A DNA stretch of 64,000 nt, taken from assembly GCA_022749755.1 (NCBI GenBank), contig CM040443.1, positions 14,771,744-14,835,743 on the forward strand. The letters are read 5' to 3'. A model generated the notes under the pieces. That model saw only the letters and a program-made list of their open reading frames with translations, was not told the DNA's origin and did no database searches. Positions 46,071 through 59,035 of the stretch are shown piece by piece (positions within the stretch are counted from its first letter, which is position 1; every line of letters starts with the position of its first letter). The DNA comes from Azadirachta indica. Lineage: Eukaryota > Streptophyta > Magnoliopsida > Sapindales > Meliaceae. A program made the position numbers and the translations under genes.

Positions 46071-48200
46071 CTACTCTTTCTGCTTTCTACGTGTGACTTA
46101 AGGTCAACGCTTAGGGGGAAAGTTCCTTTTGCTAAACGCCACTTAAGATAATCATTCCACACACGCTATAGATATGTCTGCGATGATTTAATGTATAATA
46201 TTAATAACAATAGATACAATATTGGGTATGAGCACATATATTTTAATTTAATATAAAGCCAATATACTATTGTGTAGACGCAATAGTCCATCGTTGGGGC
46301 ATCTGTTAGGAGCAGTCCCTTATCTGTGGGCTAACAGTAGCATGTACTCATCAATATACTACAATTTAAGAAAATTATTAAATCGAATCTAATATTAAAG
46401 AAAAAATTAAATAAGATATGTTCTTGAACCTGTTAAATATAAGAAAACATGGTTATGTTGCTTACCGTGCTTTTGATATGGCTTTCAATGTATACGCCTA
46501 GAGTGTTCATCCATTGTAAGTACTTCATCCACATCTCCTCAAGAATAGGCCGCATAGGGTTTATTTTATATGCTGGAATGTACATGGCCCATTTTCTCCT
46601 TGTCGAGGGCCCTCGTCAATTGAAAGGGTTCGTATAAGGGGATTGCTATACGTGACTCTTCTTATATTCTCACCCGTATTAACTGACATTTCTTAGCAGG
46701 GGGTGCTCAATGATACGAACACTGTCCTAACCCATGCTATCAAACCGCAAAGTTGAAAAAAAAAAATCCTATTAGCAAATATTTCAGTTGAATAAATTTG
46801 AATTTAAAAATATGGACAGAGTGCCCCCCTAAATATGAGAATACCCTAAAAAAAATTCAGATAAAATGCAATCACACTTGGGGTCTGAGGCACCTCGAAA
46901 CAACCCAACAACGTTAAATTCAACAACATCAATTACAATTTAATGTTCAAACCTTAAAGTATGGGGTACTTATAAGTTAAGAATTAGGCAGTTACGTAGA
47001 AGATGGTCATACATACACATTTTCATCAGGTATCAGTACGTCCTCATCAGGCTCAGAGCATACTCGAGTACTCACTTCCCTGACCAATATTGTAAGAGTC
47101 TCCTTCTAACGTCACAACAACTCCTCTTGACCATGTAAGATATCTTTATGTCCATGCCACATTTTTGTTTGCTTATCTTTGAAGGCATTAAAATCAAAAC
47201 GTAGGGAATGAAGCTTGTGACTTAGGATCTGGTCAGTATGAGATGAGACAGGCACATCGACGAAATCAGTGGCTCCCTAGTGTGAACATGAAGCAATAGG
47301 AGAATGAGCTGAAGGCTCAACCACCAGATCCATGTCGTGCTATAAAAGCATCATCGTAAAGAAATAAGATTAGAAAGTTATTTATAAGTTCTTCTAATTA
47401 TTGTACAAGTTAAACCTTGAATCCGCTCACCTTTCTCCTTTTCTGGTATGGTAGCGCTGGCAGTGTGATGTGCGTATCATGATCTACAGTTTGAAATATA
47501 AACATGAAATTTTTAATCGCGCGCATAGCACGTCAACATAAGTTAAAACTTTGAAGTGTTTTTAGATGTAATAAGAACAAGATGCCTTATTTGGACTTCG
47601 GTTTATCGATGAAGCAAACGTGTCACTGGGCACGACCCTGCCATCTATATAGACCCTTTAGCCATTACCACTAGGTGCAAGAAAAAGATTGCCCCCGTAC
47701 TCCCCTATAACTCCAGATTAGAGCGTAAATTCATTACATAGGACTTTCCTCTTTCAGTTTAGTTAGGCTCCCACGCACGCAAAATTGTTGGGAGTTTCCC
47801 AAAGACAAAAGAGCATCAATAAACAAGATTTAAATATGAAAAAAGTGACAAGATTTAAGTATGAAGAAAGTGAGTCGGCATTGTACTTTGATCAAATTTG
47901 GAGGCTAGAAAAACATATATTTTTACAAATCCATACCTGCTAATCGTTGAATATGTAGGTCCCCAAATTAGTGTCAAGGACCTTCTTCCTCCTCACTACC
48001 CATCTCAACATACAAGGTAGGCGATTACTGGTGCGTGTCCCCATCTTCGTCCCGGAAATAGAAATCGTCTCATGTATCCAAATCTACATAATATACAATA
48101 TTAATCCATATATGTTTTTCAATAATTATCGCAGAGGTATAAACATAATATTGCGAAATAATTGATACTTGGAAAGCAAATGGGAATCTTACGAGATTAT
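46071..48200 (-). pseudogene. MULE 2 accessory gene, middle part, decayed
   Basis: Links the DUF1985 and ULP1 parts. One clear piece, IPAYKINPMRPILEEMWMKY at about 46490-46610 on the minus strand, may be the start of the protease domain. The rest has introns or decay and is not resolved. Confidence 0.5.
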
Positions 48201-48910
48201 ATCAATTCTTATGCTTTTTTTGCTTCCTTTTTGTTGCGCAGACTTAATTTTGTATGTCACCAACTGCCTACACATTGCTTTACTTGAATATCAAAATGTG
48301 TATATAAATATTGTCGATCCCTATGGATAACAATTGAACTGCTCTTAGTCGTTAACCATCTATAGTAACCATATGTCCCCATGATACCTTTGGCCTCTCC
48401 CAAGTAAAACAAGCTCCAATATGACATACAACGACAACTTCACTGCATCAAAGTTATCCATCTAACGAAAGTTGAATTTGTTGTATGCTGCCTCTATCTT
48501 CTACAATGGTATAGCTGTCTCCCCCTCAAAGTACATATCCCTGAGTTTCGTTGTCCTCCCATTATCATCACTCGTACAGGGACCAAATCGCAATCACGTA
48601 ATAAGACTAAACTCAACATATGAAAAATGAATAGTACTCCTACCTACAAGAAACCACATCTCATTCTCTACACCCTCCGTCACCACCTCGTGTAAAAGCA
48701 TATTATGTACCAAATTTTCAAAGAACTTTATGTCCTTTAGCTTTAGTAAATAACCTCAGCATGTCCCTTGGAACATCTCACGTTGGGCCCGAGTTAGCTT
48801 CTAGCAAACTTTCTTCAACACACGTATACGGGACCACGACGACACTACAGTGGGAAAATGGTTGAGATGCTTAATTTTCAACTCAGTGGTAATCATCCTA
48901 TCCATACCTG
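48201..48910 (-). pseudogene. DUF1985 domain, MULE 2 accessory gene
   Basis: Minus-strand reading HNMLLHEVVTEGVENEMWFL, HFSYVEFSLIT-stop, LRDMYFEGETAIPL and FDAVKLSLYVILELVLLGRG, then CRQLVTYKIKSAQQKGSKK. These are the blocks of DUF1985, a domain found with ULP1 in plant MULEs. It matches the plus-strand DUF1985 of MULE 3 (58594-59008). Several stops. Confidence 0.82.
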
Positions 48911-51808
48911 TAATAAAGAAAAAAAGACTCGAAATCTCAGTGATCTATAATATGCATAAGTAGATAGTTATGTAGCAGAACACAATAACAAATTACAAAG
49001 GAACCATACATGACAATGCAAATCATGTAAACTGCATACGTCACTTCTTTTATGTTAATAGTGTAATATGGAAAAATCAAAAGTGCAATTTCGGGTATAC
49101 AATATAGAATGCACATGCTTGTTGATTCCTTGCTATGTGCTTGAAAATGTATTTTTGAGTATGTACAATCTTATATTCAAAATCTCATTTATGGTTCTCA
49201 ATCATTGAAATTCATATTATTCGGGATCAAAATATAACATTATGTAATGAATATACTCGAAATTAAAGAAAATTTGTATATATACAGTCACATGCAAAAT
49301 CGAAACTATGGTTTTGAGGATGTTTAGGTTCGTCAACGTGACAAAAACTATGAAATGAACATGCCCAAAATTGGTCAAATTTGCCTGTACACTTGGATAA
49401 ATCACTCATTGATTTGATGCAACATAATTCAAGTACTTTGCATTATAACAAATTATTCCAAAATTTAACCAATCAAAGTAGAAAACATTCAAACTTACAA
49501 AATTTAACTTAAAATAACAAATTGGTCCAAAACATATATTCACATCAACATTAATATGAAGTACAAAACATGTTCAGGTATATAGCATAGCCAAACTCCA
49601 GGCCATTCTCTGAACTCAAACATACAGAAAAGGCAGATAGTTCCAACTTTCAATCTTAGCCTGAACTAAATTATGAAGTTGATATATATATATATATATT
49701 TTTATATCATATATATATATATATATATTTGTATGTCAGAGTGTTTGTGTATGTATATATGTTTCTTGGACACTAGTCACTAATATTAATCACAAGAACT
49801 TAGACTCAACAAACAGAATTGTATCAATGTTCTACAACAAAAACAAAAAAGGTTTATTCATCAGTACCCTTACAATAAATCTGAACATTAGGACTTTCTA
49901 ATTTCAAGCACTTGTATGCATGGAATAATAATTAAGAAATAAAGCATTTATTAGTATATATTCTTGAATTGATAAAGGAAAGAATAACATTTTATTTCTA
50001 CATAATTTTGTACATGCTTTGCATGCCATATTTCTGTAACATATAACCACAATTTCTCAATAACTTTGCACATTTTGGCACACTAAAGAGGGGAAAATCT
50101 AACATTAATATGATACATCAAAGTCATTATGATGGACAAAGACTAAACTAGAAATTACAAGGAAAAGGTCAATGACCAAAAGTTGGATGGTTATTTATTT
50201 ACAAACTATTTTGCAGAAATCTGTCTTCCATTTTTGTTCTATGCACATGCTATCCCAAAAAATAATAATGCCTGCAGATAAATAGAGATAAAACAAGATA
50301 ACGAGCACAAAATATGCATCATCATGCCAAAGGTATCAAAATATGCTCTCATTGCTAAACCCATTGGAAAAGTCAATATAATTTCTTGTAAATTTTTGAT
50401 ACAAAAATTAATATCCGTCCTACATTTTTTATTACATGAAGATAAATATTGTTGCCAAGCACAGTTTAAGAAACAAGAAAAGAAAATCGAAAACAAAATT
50501 AGACCAATGAAGAACTCGAGTGACTGGAAATAAATTTAATAAATTAATACTAACTAATTCCCTAAGTACACATATGCAAGCTTATTTATTTATTACTTTA
50601 CATATGGACGTTAAAAACATAACCTTCTTGAAGTCTTCTATTATCTGCAAAACATTTTCAATCATGTCAGATCAAGTAGTATTAGCTTAGTTTAGATCAT
50701 ATTAGCTAGGTGTTATTTGCTACTTGAGATAGGTTACGTTAGAATAATCATGCGTTTCAACGAGCTTTACAGATGAGAAAATGTGACCTGATCATAAGCT
50801 TTTGGTATTATCTGTCGTCATTGCCAACAAACTGAATTTTCGCTCCAAACTCCACAGAGAGTCGCAGTGGTTATTGATGTTGAAGGTATATTCTTGGAAG
50901 TTTCAATCTGCAAGTTATTGTTGATATAAAGGCCCCAAAAAGATTCAAATTAGAAAGAACATAAGTAAACTGCAATGACAACAACAATAATAATATTACA
51001 ATAATAACTTCATAACTATGTACAAATGCATAAGTAAAAATTATACACACAAATAAAAGGCATAAATATGCTTAAATATGTCAAGTGAGAGGTAAAACTC
51101 CTTAAGTTTGATAAAGACTTAGAAAGGTAGGGAAACTGCCTCTCTATACAATACCATAAGATGTAAGTGCAGAGAGGTTAAGATTTGAAAATATGTACTA
51201 CCAATCAATAAAACTAATTATATGTAGTAAAATTTAACACAAATTGTGATACATTAGCGTGATATCAACTACCATACAACATTAAGGAATCTGAATAATC
51301 ACAAAACCTCAACGTGCTATAAAGAGGTTACACAGGATCAAACAGATTTAGCCTGGAGTTTTAAACTTGAGATATAAAGGCTATGACCTATATCTATCCC
51401 TTCCAAAAGCATGATGCATGAACATCTCTTAGGGCAATTGATTGATAGGTTGGTTCAAGCAAACTGCATATTCTCTAGAACAAAAAATACTACAGTTTCA
51501 ACCAAAATGAAAGTTTCTGTGAAGTCATTCGAAGAAGTATTATATTCCCCGAATATATCATAGATTTTAATAAGACTGACTTTATAACTCTTTTGCTATT
51601 CTTTCTCATTAGTTTTATTACAATTCAAACCCCAGGAGTGGGACTACAGAACTTTCCTATAAGCTACAAATTTAGCAAATGATGAGTCGGAAACTTTGTC
51701 TACCTTGCGAACCACAGCATAGCTGTATGAAAACACCTAATTTTAATAATTAATGTTCATTACGAATAAAGAAAACTACTTCATATCATGTGAGATAAAC
51801 CACTTCAC
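48911..51808. other. AT-rich DNA, no supported gene
   Basis: The right end of MULE 2 must lie here but I could not find it. AT microsatellites at about 49681-49730. Short exon-like pieces on the minus strand near 50240-50500 are too weak to call. Confidence 0.4.
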
Positions 51809-51925
51809 CTTTTAACTCTTGCTGGAAAAGCATTATGAAGTACATGATGATGAGCTGGATCCAAGACCTCATTCACTGATTCTAGTAATATTGATCCAAT
51901 TACACTACTCGCTCTTTTGCTTCTC
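51809..51925 (-). other. Orphan exon-like segment, function unknown
   Basis: 117 bases on the minus strand between TTCTTAG and AAAAG|GTGAAG, open in one frame: SKRASSVIGSILLESVNEVL then DPAHHHVLHNAFPARVKR. Splice signals on both sides and a protein-like composition suggest a real exon of a broken host gene. I do not recognise the protein. A possible next exon with CTATGCTGTGGTTCGCAAG|GT lies near 51707-51725. Confidence 0.3.
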
Positions 51926-54900
51926 CTAAGAATAGAACAGCAATACGAAATAATGACATGTCTCTTGAAATGCTTCATATGGTTTACAAATGGCATAAAA
52001 TAAGAGCTAACGAAATAACAAAGCATGAAGCATCTACCAACATTTCTAAACGTGCATAGTCGCATTGCTTTTATATAATAATCACCTCCCTGTACTTTCA
52101 ACAATTACATCTCCTAAAACATTCCAAAATTACCCTACCCTCCATTCTAGTTCACTAATAATCACAGACATCCCAACTAATAATTTGCTGTCAAATAATG
52201 ATAACATGACACTTATGCTATTGTAATTGAAAACGAAAACATTTTTCTGAGGTATTGGAAACAAAAATCAGTTCCTAAGAGCGGAGGCTATGAATTCAAG
52301 CCAGCATAAGTTAAAAACAAAATAAGAATTTAAACAAAATGTTTATTCTTAAATCAACAGTGAATTATAGGAGGTATGTCGAAGTGTTATTTAAGTTCAT
52401 ATATTGACTATGTGTTAGTTAAGTTCATATATTGACCATGTAATTGCAATCCATTGATTGATTAGGTATATTCTTTCTAGAAGTGAGAATATATGTAGTG
52501 CAAGCAAGAAGAATAAACTACTATGGTAGACACATTATTCAAATCAAAAGGCTAACAAGATTCAAGAGAGGAGAAAAAGCGAAAGTAAAGGAAAACAAAG
52601 GTAAAGTCATAAAAACATATCTTATGGTAGAGAAGAAATGGAGTTATGTAAATAGGCAATCTCATTGTAAAGGGAAAATCTCTAAAACTCCAAACCATAG
52701 TGCTGCAAGTATAAGGTGAAAATTCCCAACATGTACAAAAAGATAATGCATGACATATACAATTGCACATTACGATTAGTATTCTAGTCTATTCTTCACC
52801 ATATGTTCGTATAAATCTAAAAATAGGAAACTCTCTGCATTTATATCTTACCTCTGATTTATGGCAAACCCTAGACAAAAGACATGAACAGAACCTAATG
52901 AACTAGTTACTATTATATAAACATACATTTATTTAAATCAACCATGAAAGTGAAACAGATATAGATTAAAATTGTAATTTAGGATTTTTACAAAATTAGG
53001 AATAATTATGCCTGGACTTTATTGTAATTTTTATAATTATTGATAGGGAATAGTAATAATATAATGATATTCGATCGAATATTCTTTTAATTAATTTCAT
53101 GTGTGTAATGAGTGTGGTTCTTTATTTCTTTAAAATCATGTAATTATTGGTGTAATTGATAACCAAACAAAATAAAAATATTAATATATATATATATATA
53201 CAAAATAAAGTCAAGAATAATTATTCATTTAAAACAAAATAATATATAAATATAATAAATTAATAATTACTCAACTTAAGTTAAAATCTCAAAATTTTCT
53301 TCTAATACTTTTTCAATGAATTTAAAAGAAATATTAAATTTCATCTGCAAAGAAAAAATATGAATTGAAACTTTGTGTAGGATTTAAGGAAAAAAATGAA
53401 ATAGTTATTTCTTATACTAGCTTTGGTTTAACTTAGTTCGATTCGATTTTAATTCAATTTTAACTAATATCAAATTTAAGTTTTGTAACTTTTAGATTTT
53501 AATTTAAAAAATAGATAATAAATTCTAAAATTTTTAACTTTTATTATAAAAAAAAGATACAATGTTATAAGTATCTAGTTTTGAATTACTTTAGTTGTAC
53601 ATAATTTTTACATTTATAATTTGATTTTTTCAAGTCAAAATTATCAATTTATAAACTAAATTAAACCAACTACAATTATAAGGTAGCATAATTGAACTGA
53701 ATTGACTTAAATTAGTTGGGTTAATTCGATTCAAGTTGGTTATTTCTGCCTACCCATAACTACTTGTTTTGGAGTTTGAATTTTAGTTACATAATTAAAT
53801 GTACTTAGCGATTGTATATTCATGACCACCAAATATTTTATTGCATCAAAACTGTTGATTAATATTTTACATTTTAATAAAATTATGTTTAAAAATAATA
53901 TCAGCCAAACACATTTTTGTTTCTGTTAATTTTAGTTATTATATCAAACATGTTTTTCTAGTTCTTTATATTTAAAAATACTTTTCAAATATTATCATAA
54001 CATGTTTTTAGATATTAAAAATATTAAAAATGTAATTCAAAATTTTGAATTGTATTTTAAATTTTAAAAATAGCTTTCAAATTAAAATTCAAATTGGGCC
54101 TAAATTTTTTTATTAAGTTTATCAAAACTTGAGAATCTCTAATTTCACATCAAAAGAATTTATAAGTTATATCAATAAATTAGAAAATTAAAATATATTA
54201 ATTTATTATTATTATGTTACTTTTTATGTTGTCAAGCATAAAGTTCAAGAAATATTATTGACATAATTTTGATTTATTTATCTAACACATATATCATGAC
54301 AAACTAGAATATATGTGCAAAAGTTCTTTTAAAAATTTTGTATTGACATATATATTAACTTGTCACCGTATTAGTATATTTTTGTAATTTATTTAATTTA
54401 ATAAAAACTAGGTAAACAATTATAGGATATAGGAAGAAATTAATTGTAAACTATAATCAAATTTTGCATATTTTAGATGGTGAAAATTATTATTGAAACA
54501 AGAAAAAATTTAGAGAAAGAAAAGAACAAAAGCCAAGTAATGAAAGACATTGTTTGTTAAATAAAGAAAAAAATAAATTCTGTACAATTATGGTAATATT
54601 CACAGTATATCAATAACTTATTTATAACTAAGGAATGCAATTTATATATAAAATACTCAACTTATTTATCTTTTCAATCTCATTATTGTTTTATAGATTG
54701 GGAGGAGGTTTAAAAATATTTATGGATTCTTTGTTGATCACATTATAGTCAAATCCTAGGGATTACGGGTTAGTTAGTTGAGTTCGAATTGTCTAATGGT
54801 CTTACAATGTATCATACATTATATTTTCTTTAACATTCATTTAAAATAAATAATGTATAAATATAATGTTTAATAGCAAGAGGCTGAAGTGTTTTTATTT

Positions 54901-56240
54901 CATTTAAAATCTTTTTAAAAAAGAAAAGAAAAATATTAGTAAAATTAATAAATTTTTTGGATAATTTTGTAAAAAAAAAATACTTATATTTTAAATTAAT
55001 AATATTTTCAATAAGTACTTTTATTTGTAATTGAATTAAAATAAACTACTAGTTTTATAAAATTTTTGCATCTTATTTTTAAAGTAAAATAAGGTGATAG
55101 TTTTAAAATTTAATTATATTTCGTCTATTTACCAAATGATTCCAATATTATAATGTATTGTACAATATACAAGATCCATACCTGATATTTTTGTTAGAAA
55201 AACACCCTTTAGCCAAGTAATTTCAAAGGGAAAACTAAACCTCCCTTCAAATAAAATTATGAAAATAAATTTAACTTTTTCAAAAATTTATGTATTATAC
55301 TTAAATTTGATCAAACAAGATCTTTAGAGATGTTAATTAGGTTTAACTCATAAACTTTCTGGAAGTAGTTCAGAGATTTGAAGCTCAAATTACGCTCACA
55401 CCGAATTATAAGAGATTTAAGTTATTTTCTTGTAATATTTACAAAAATTTTAACAAATCTTTGAACACTGTATCAACAATAAAAATAAATAAATAAATAA
55501 AATTCTATTATAAAGTGAGGGCAAATGCCAATCTCCATATTGCCTAATTATAAGAGAATATTACTATACGTAAATACAACCTATCACCAATTACTATAGA
55601 GAATTTTGATGATGCTCAGTCAAAAGAGTATGATAGCAATATTGATTGTTTCTAAGTTAATGATATGTTTAATGGGTAGGTTTACAACAGGATGTGGCAA
55701 ACTGATTCTTTAAAAGATAGTACAGTTAGCACAAAGAACAACTTACAATTAAGAATACCATCATATTATTTTTTCACATTTTTAATTTACAACTTGATGT
55801 ACCATAAAGCCCATAGCTCATGAAGTACGATTACAAATTACAAACAAAGTAAAGATAGCATAATGAAGAGCTAATGAATTCTTGACCAAGTTTAATTGCC
55901 ATGGGCAAAACACTCATCCAAATTCTTGTGAATACTCAACCTACAAAGATTGCATTTTGTAATTATATGCTTACCATAACACCGTTGAGCAATTATGAGT
56001 ACTTTCCATTATTATCAATGATTTAGTGAAAGCATCAAAGTAGAAACCAAGTCAAAAGGTAGACCATTTACTAATGGACTTGATAGCGAGAAATTCATAA
56101 AGATATCATTAAGGGAGATTACAAACGTTGATTCGTAAGAAGCAACTATATTTTGGCCAAGCTTTCTTTAATTTCAACCAGCAAGAGCAAGTCAAGGGAT
56201 CGAATATATTTTTCACTCAAACTTTACTAGTTAGATCATC
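51926..56240. other. AT-rich DNA, no gene seen
   Basis: Low GC, many A/T runs, AT microsatellite near 53183-53201, no coding signal on either strand. Confidence 0.45.
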
Positions 56241-56249
56241 TAAGTTTTT

Positions 56250-56448
56250 TAACCAAATCTAATCACTATTTAGCCCTTAAATAAAAATTAACCACCTAAT
56301 AATTTTTCATTAAAAAATGATAGCTCCATAATTTTTGGACAAAAATACCTTACTTAAAATTGAATGAAAATTTTGGTCAAAAAATTGTAGAGTGTTCATT
56401 TTTTAATGAAAAATTATTAGTATTAGGGGATTTTATCTGATCTAATCT
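56250..56448. mobile_element. MULE TIR pair without interior
   Basis: CTAATAATTTTTCATTAAAA at 56297 is followed by an inverted copy ending at about 56429, with only about 50 bases between. The sequence matches the terminal repeats of MULE 1 (shared TAATAATTTTTCATTAAAAA and GGACAAAAAT blocks). This looks like a deletion derivative reduced to its ends. Confidence 0.65.
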
Positions 56449-56845
56449 TGAAATCAGCTCATCTCATCCAAAATGAGTTCACCTTATTCGACTTAAAATC
56501 AACTCATCCAAAATGAGCTCACCTCATCAAACTTCAGTACCAGGTCATCCAAAATGAGCTCATCTTATTCAACTTCAATTTAGCTCATCCAAAACGAGCT
56601 CACCTCAACTCGCTTTAGCACCTACTCATCCAACATAAGCTCATCTTATCCCACTTCAGCTTATCTCATCTAAACTGAGCTCACCTTATCTGGCTTCTAT
56701 TTAGCTTATTTGAAATAAGCCCATCTGACTTTTGTTCAGCTCATCCAAGTTCTATTCAACTCAACCAAAATGAGACCATCCAAGTTCTATTTAGTTATTA
56801 AAAATGAGTTCATCTAACTTCTATTCAGCTCATTCGAATTAAGAG
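56449..56845. repeat. Degenerate ~45-bp minisatellite
   Basis: About eight to nine tandem units with the core CTCATCCAAAATGAGCTCAC followed by CTTATYCRACTT. The first units are closest to each other and later ones drift. Inside the core, GAGCTC and TCATCC...GGATGA-like symmetry give weak dyads. No coding role. Confidence 0.85.
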
Positions 56846-57247
56846 AAAATACATAATAAACAAGAAGGCAATTAAAGAGAAAATCCTACAAATAATTGCC
56901 CATTATCCCTTCATAAAAGCTCAAAAAAATAATTTTTATTATAAAAAATTAATTCGACTATTACCTTAAGCAATCAAATATAAAAAAGAGATGATAAACA
57001 AAGAGAGGTAAAAAAAAATTTCTCAACACCAAAACACAACTATCTAATATTTTTATTTGTGCTTCCCATATTTTTCTATAAAAAAAAACTTTTTTAACTT
57101 AAGCATCATAGGGATTTTGTTAGTAAAACTAACTTTTCCCTGATCATTATTTTTTTACATGCTAACCACAATGATGAGAAGAAATCGTTGTTGAATATTA
57201 AAGCTGACAAAAATAGGTATCAATAATTAGGTGGTCATTTTTTATTA
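56846..57247. other. No gene seen
   Basis: AT-rich spacer between the minisatellite and MULE 3. Confidence 0.4.
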
Positions 57248-57724
57248 GGATTTATAAATGACCATATTTGACCCGTTGAAATCAATTTTGACCACATAAA
57301 AAATTATCATTCAAAAGTGACCACACTTATATTTTATGGACAAAAGTAACCCTAACCACTTAAAACCCCAAATTCTCTTCTTCTTAAACTTTCCTTCAAA
57401 GCACTATTGAGCCTGCACGTTTTTTCTCCATCCTGCACAGTTTCGAGCCTCTCCATTGTCCACAGTTTTAAGCTTCTCCATTTCTATTCTTCTTCAAGCC
57501 AATCAGATGACGTTGGTTGACAACGAACAAGTTAGTTATTCAATAGTTCTCCGTCGGTCTCTAATTTTAATTTTTCAATTGTTACAATTTGAATGTATGG
57601 AACTAGAATCAATTGATTGGGGTGAAATATTATACATTGCTTTGACTTTGATTGAACACATTTGATAATAAGGGAGGTTAAAGGGAGAGTGAACAAAAAT
57701 GAATTGATTTTGATAGTGTTTGTC

Positions 57725-58510
57725 AGTATTTAGGAGGACGGCACTGCTCTAGAGCATAGGGAAGCCATACTTTAAGCCGTCTGTAGTTTTACATTCTGCC
57801 ATGCCCAAAAGTATGGAGAAGCCATACTTTCGAGCAATATATGGCTACCCCATACTTTCGAGCTGGGCAATTGTGGATATAGTTACAGTTGCCACATTCT
57901 GCCTCACTGAAGATTATGGGGATTCCTATACTTTCGAGTTTCCCTAATTCCACGACCATGTATATGTATATACTTACAAAATATATATTATTATAAATCC
58001 TAACTATAATTAATGATATTCCTACAATACGTTAATCAGTAATTATGCAGAATAACAAATAGTCATTATATATTATATTGATATATTAATATATTAGCTA
58101 ATATCATTGTTGAATTTAAAGTAAATTATATATTCAAATGCTATTGATAACAATATTAAGTAGAAGAATATTAGTTACTATAGTATATGTTTTTTTTTAA
58201 GTCATGGTTAGAAGGCATACATTTTGGTGTCAATAGCATGCTTGTTCATATGGAAAATCCATACATTTGAGCAACTCATGGACTTGAGTGTAGGGATTTG
58301 CTATACTTTTAAGTTGAACAAGATAGCATGCCATCCTGCTTTGCCCAAAAGTATGGCGAGTCCATGCATTATGTCGAATGCATCCATGCATTCTGCCATG
58401 CTCGAGAGTAAGTGACTCTATACTTTTGAGCATATAGTGCTTGAAAGTATGGATTCCTATATTCTCGAGCATGGGAGAATGCATCCACATATGCATGGAT
58501 GCATAAGATG
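57725..58510. repeat. Palindromic short-repeat arrays of MULE 3
   Basis: Two clusters (about 57725-57950 and 58230-58505) of motifs such as CCATACTTTCGAGC and AAAGTATGG in both orientations. At 57808-57830 AAAGTATGG and CCATACTTT form a hairpin with a 5-base loop. They take the place that the CTCGAG array has in MULE 1. The small frames here (58224-58496) are artefacts. Confidence 0.75.
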
Positions 58511-58593
58511 TTAAGTTAAAAATTCCTTATGTTGCTATTGTTGTTTATATTATTACCACTGATTTGAGGTGTGTTATCTCACTATAGGACGCG

Positions 58594-59008
58594 ATGGTTA
58601 TTGTTAGGTTCCTGAAGACCAGGCTAGAGGACCATTTTCCCGCCGAGGTGATGTCGTTGTCACACTTAAATGATCTACAGATTATATGTCATAAGTTGAC
58701 AGTTAGACAACGTCTACTATTCAGGCAGACATGTTTAGGCCATTTTTAGACATACACATTGACTTAAAATTTTCTAGAAACCTGATACTTAATATGCTGC
58801 TTCATGAGGTTAAGGTTGATGATATAGAGCAAGAGATATGGTTTAAACTTTGGGACATGTACACTAGGTTCTCTTGCATGGAGTTTGGGTTGATGACTGG
58901 CATGAATTTCGAACCATTTTCGGATATAGAGGCGAAGAGTAATCAGCTTAGAGACTTGTATTTTAGTGGGAAGGATACTTATAATTTAGGCATTGCTTAC
59001 AAAGTCTA
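58594..59008 (+). pseudogene. DUF1985 domain, MULE 3 accessory gene
   Basis: Opens with MVIVRFLKTRLEDHFPAEVM and reaches RQTCLGHF-stop near 58748. A one-base shift then gives HIDLKFSRNLILNMLLHEV, EIWFKLWDMYTRFSCMEFGL and SNQLRDLYFSGKD to 59008. These are the DUF1985 blocks also seen at 48201-48910. The reading stops before the solo LTR; the ULP1 half is not found on the other side. Confidence 0.78.
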
Positions 59009-59035
59009 AACCATCTTTGATTTTAGGATGATTGA

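Larger units (their letters stand above)
57248..59035 (+). mobile_element. MULE 3, left part, truncated or split
   Basis: The left terminal repeat (57248-57355) matches the MULE 1 TIR: ATTTGACCCGTTGAAATCAA, then a TTCAAAAGTGACCACACTT block and GGACAAAAGTAACCC. Behind it are palindromic short-repeat arrays and a DUF1985 gene on the plus strand. The element is interrupted at 59036 by a solo LTR. No transposase or right TIR was found beyond 60447, so the 3' part appears deleted. Confidence 0.7.

Noticed and set aside
50239..50496. An 85-codon hydrophobic minus-strand frame
   Set aside because: It could include a last exon after CTGCAG, but composition is like AT-rich noise and no family is recognised.
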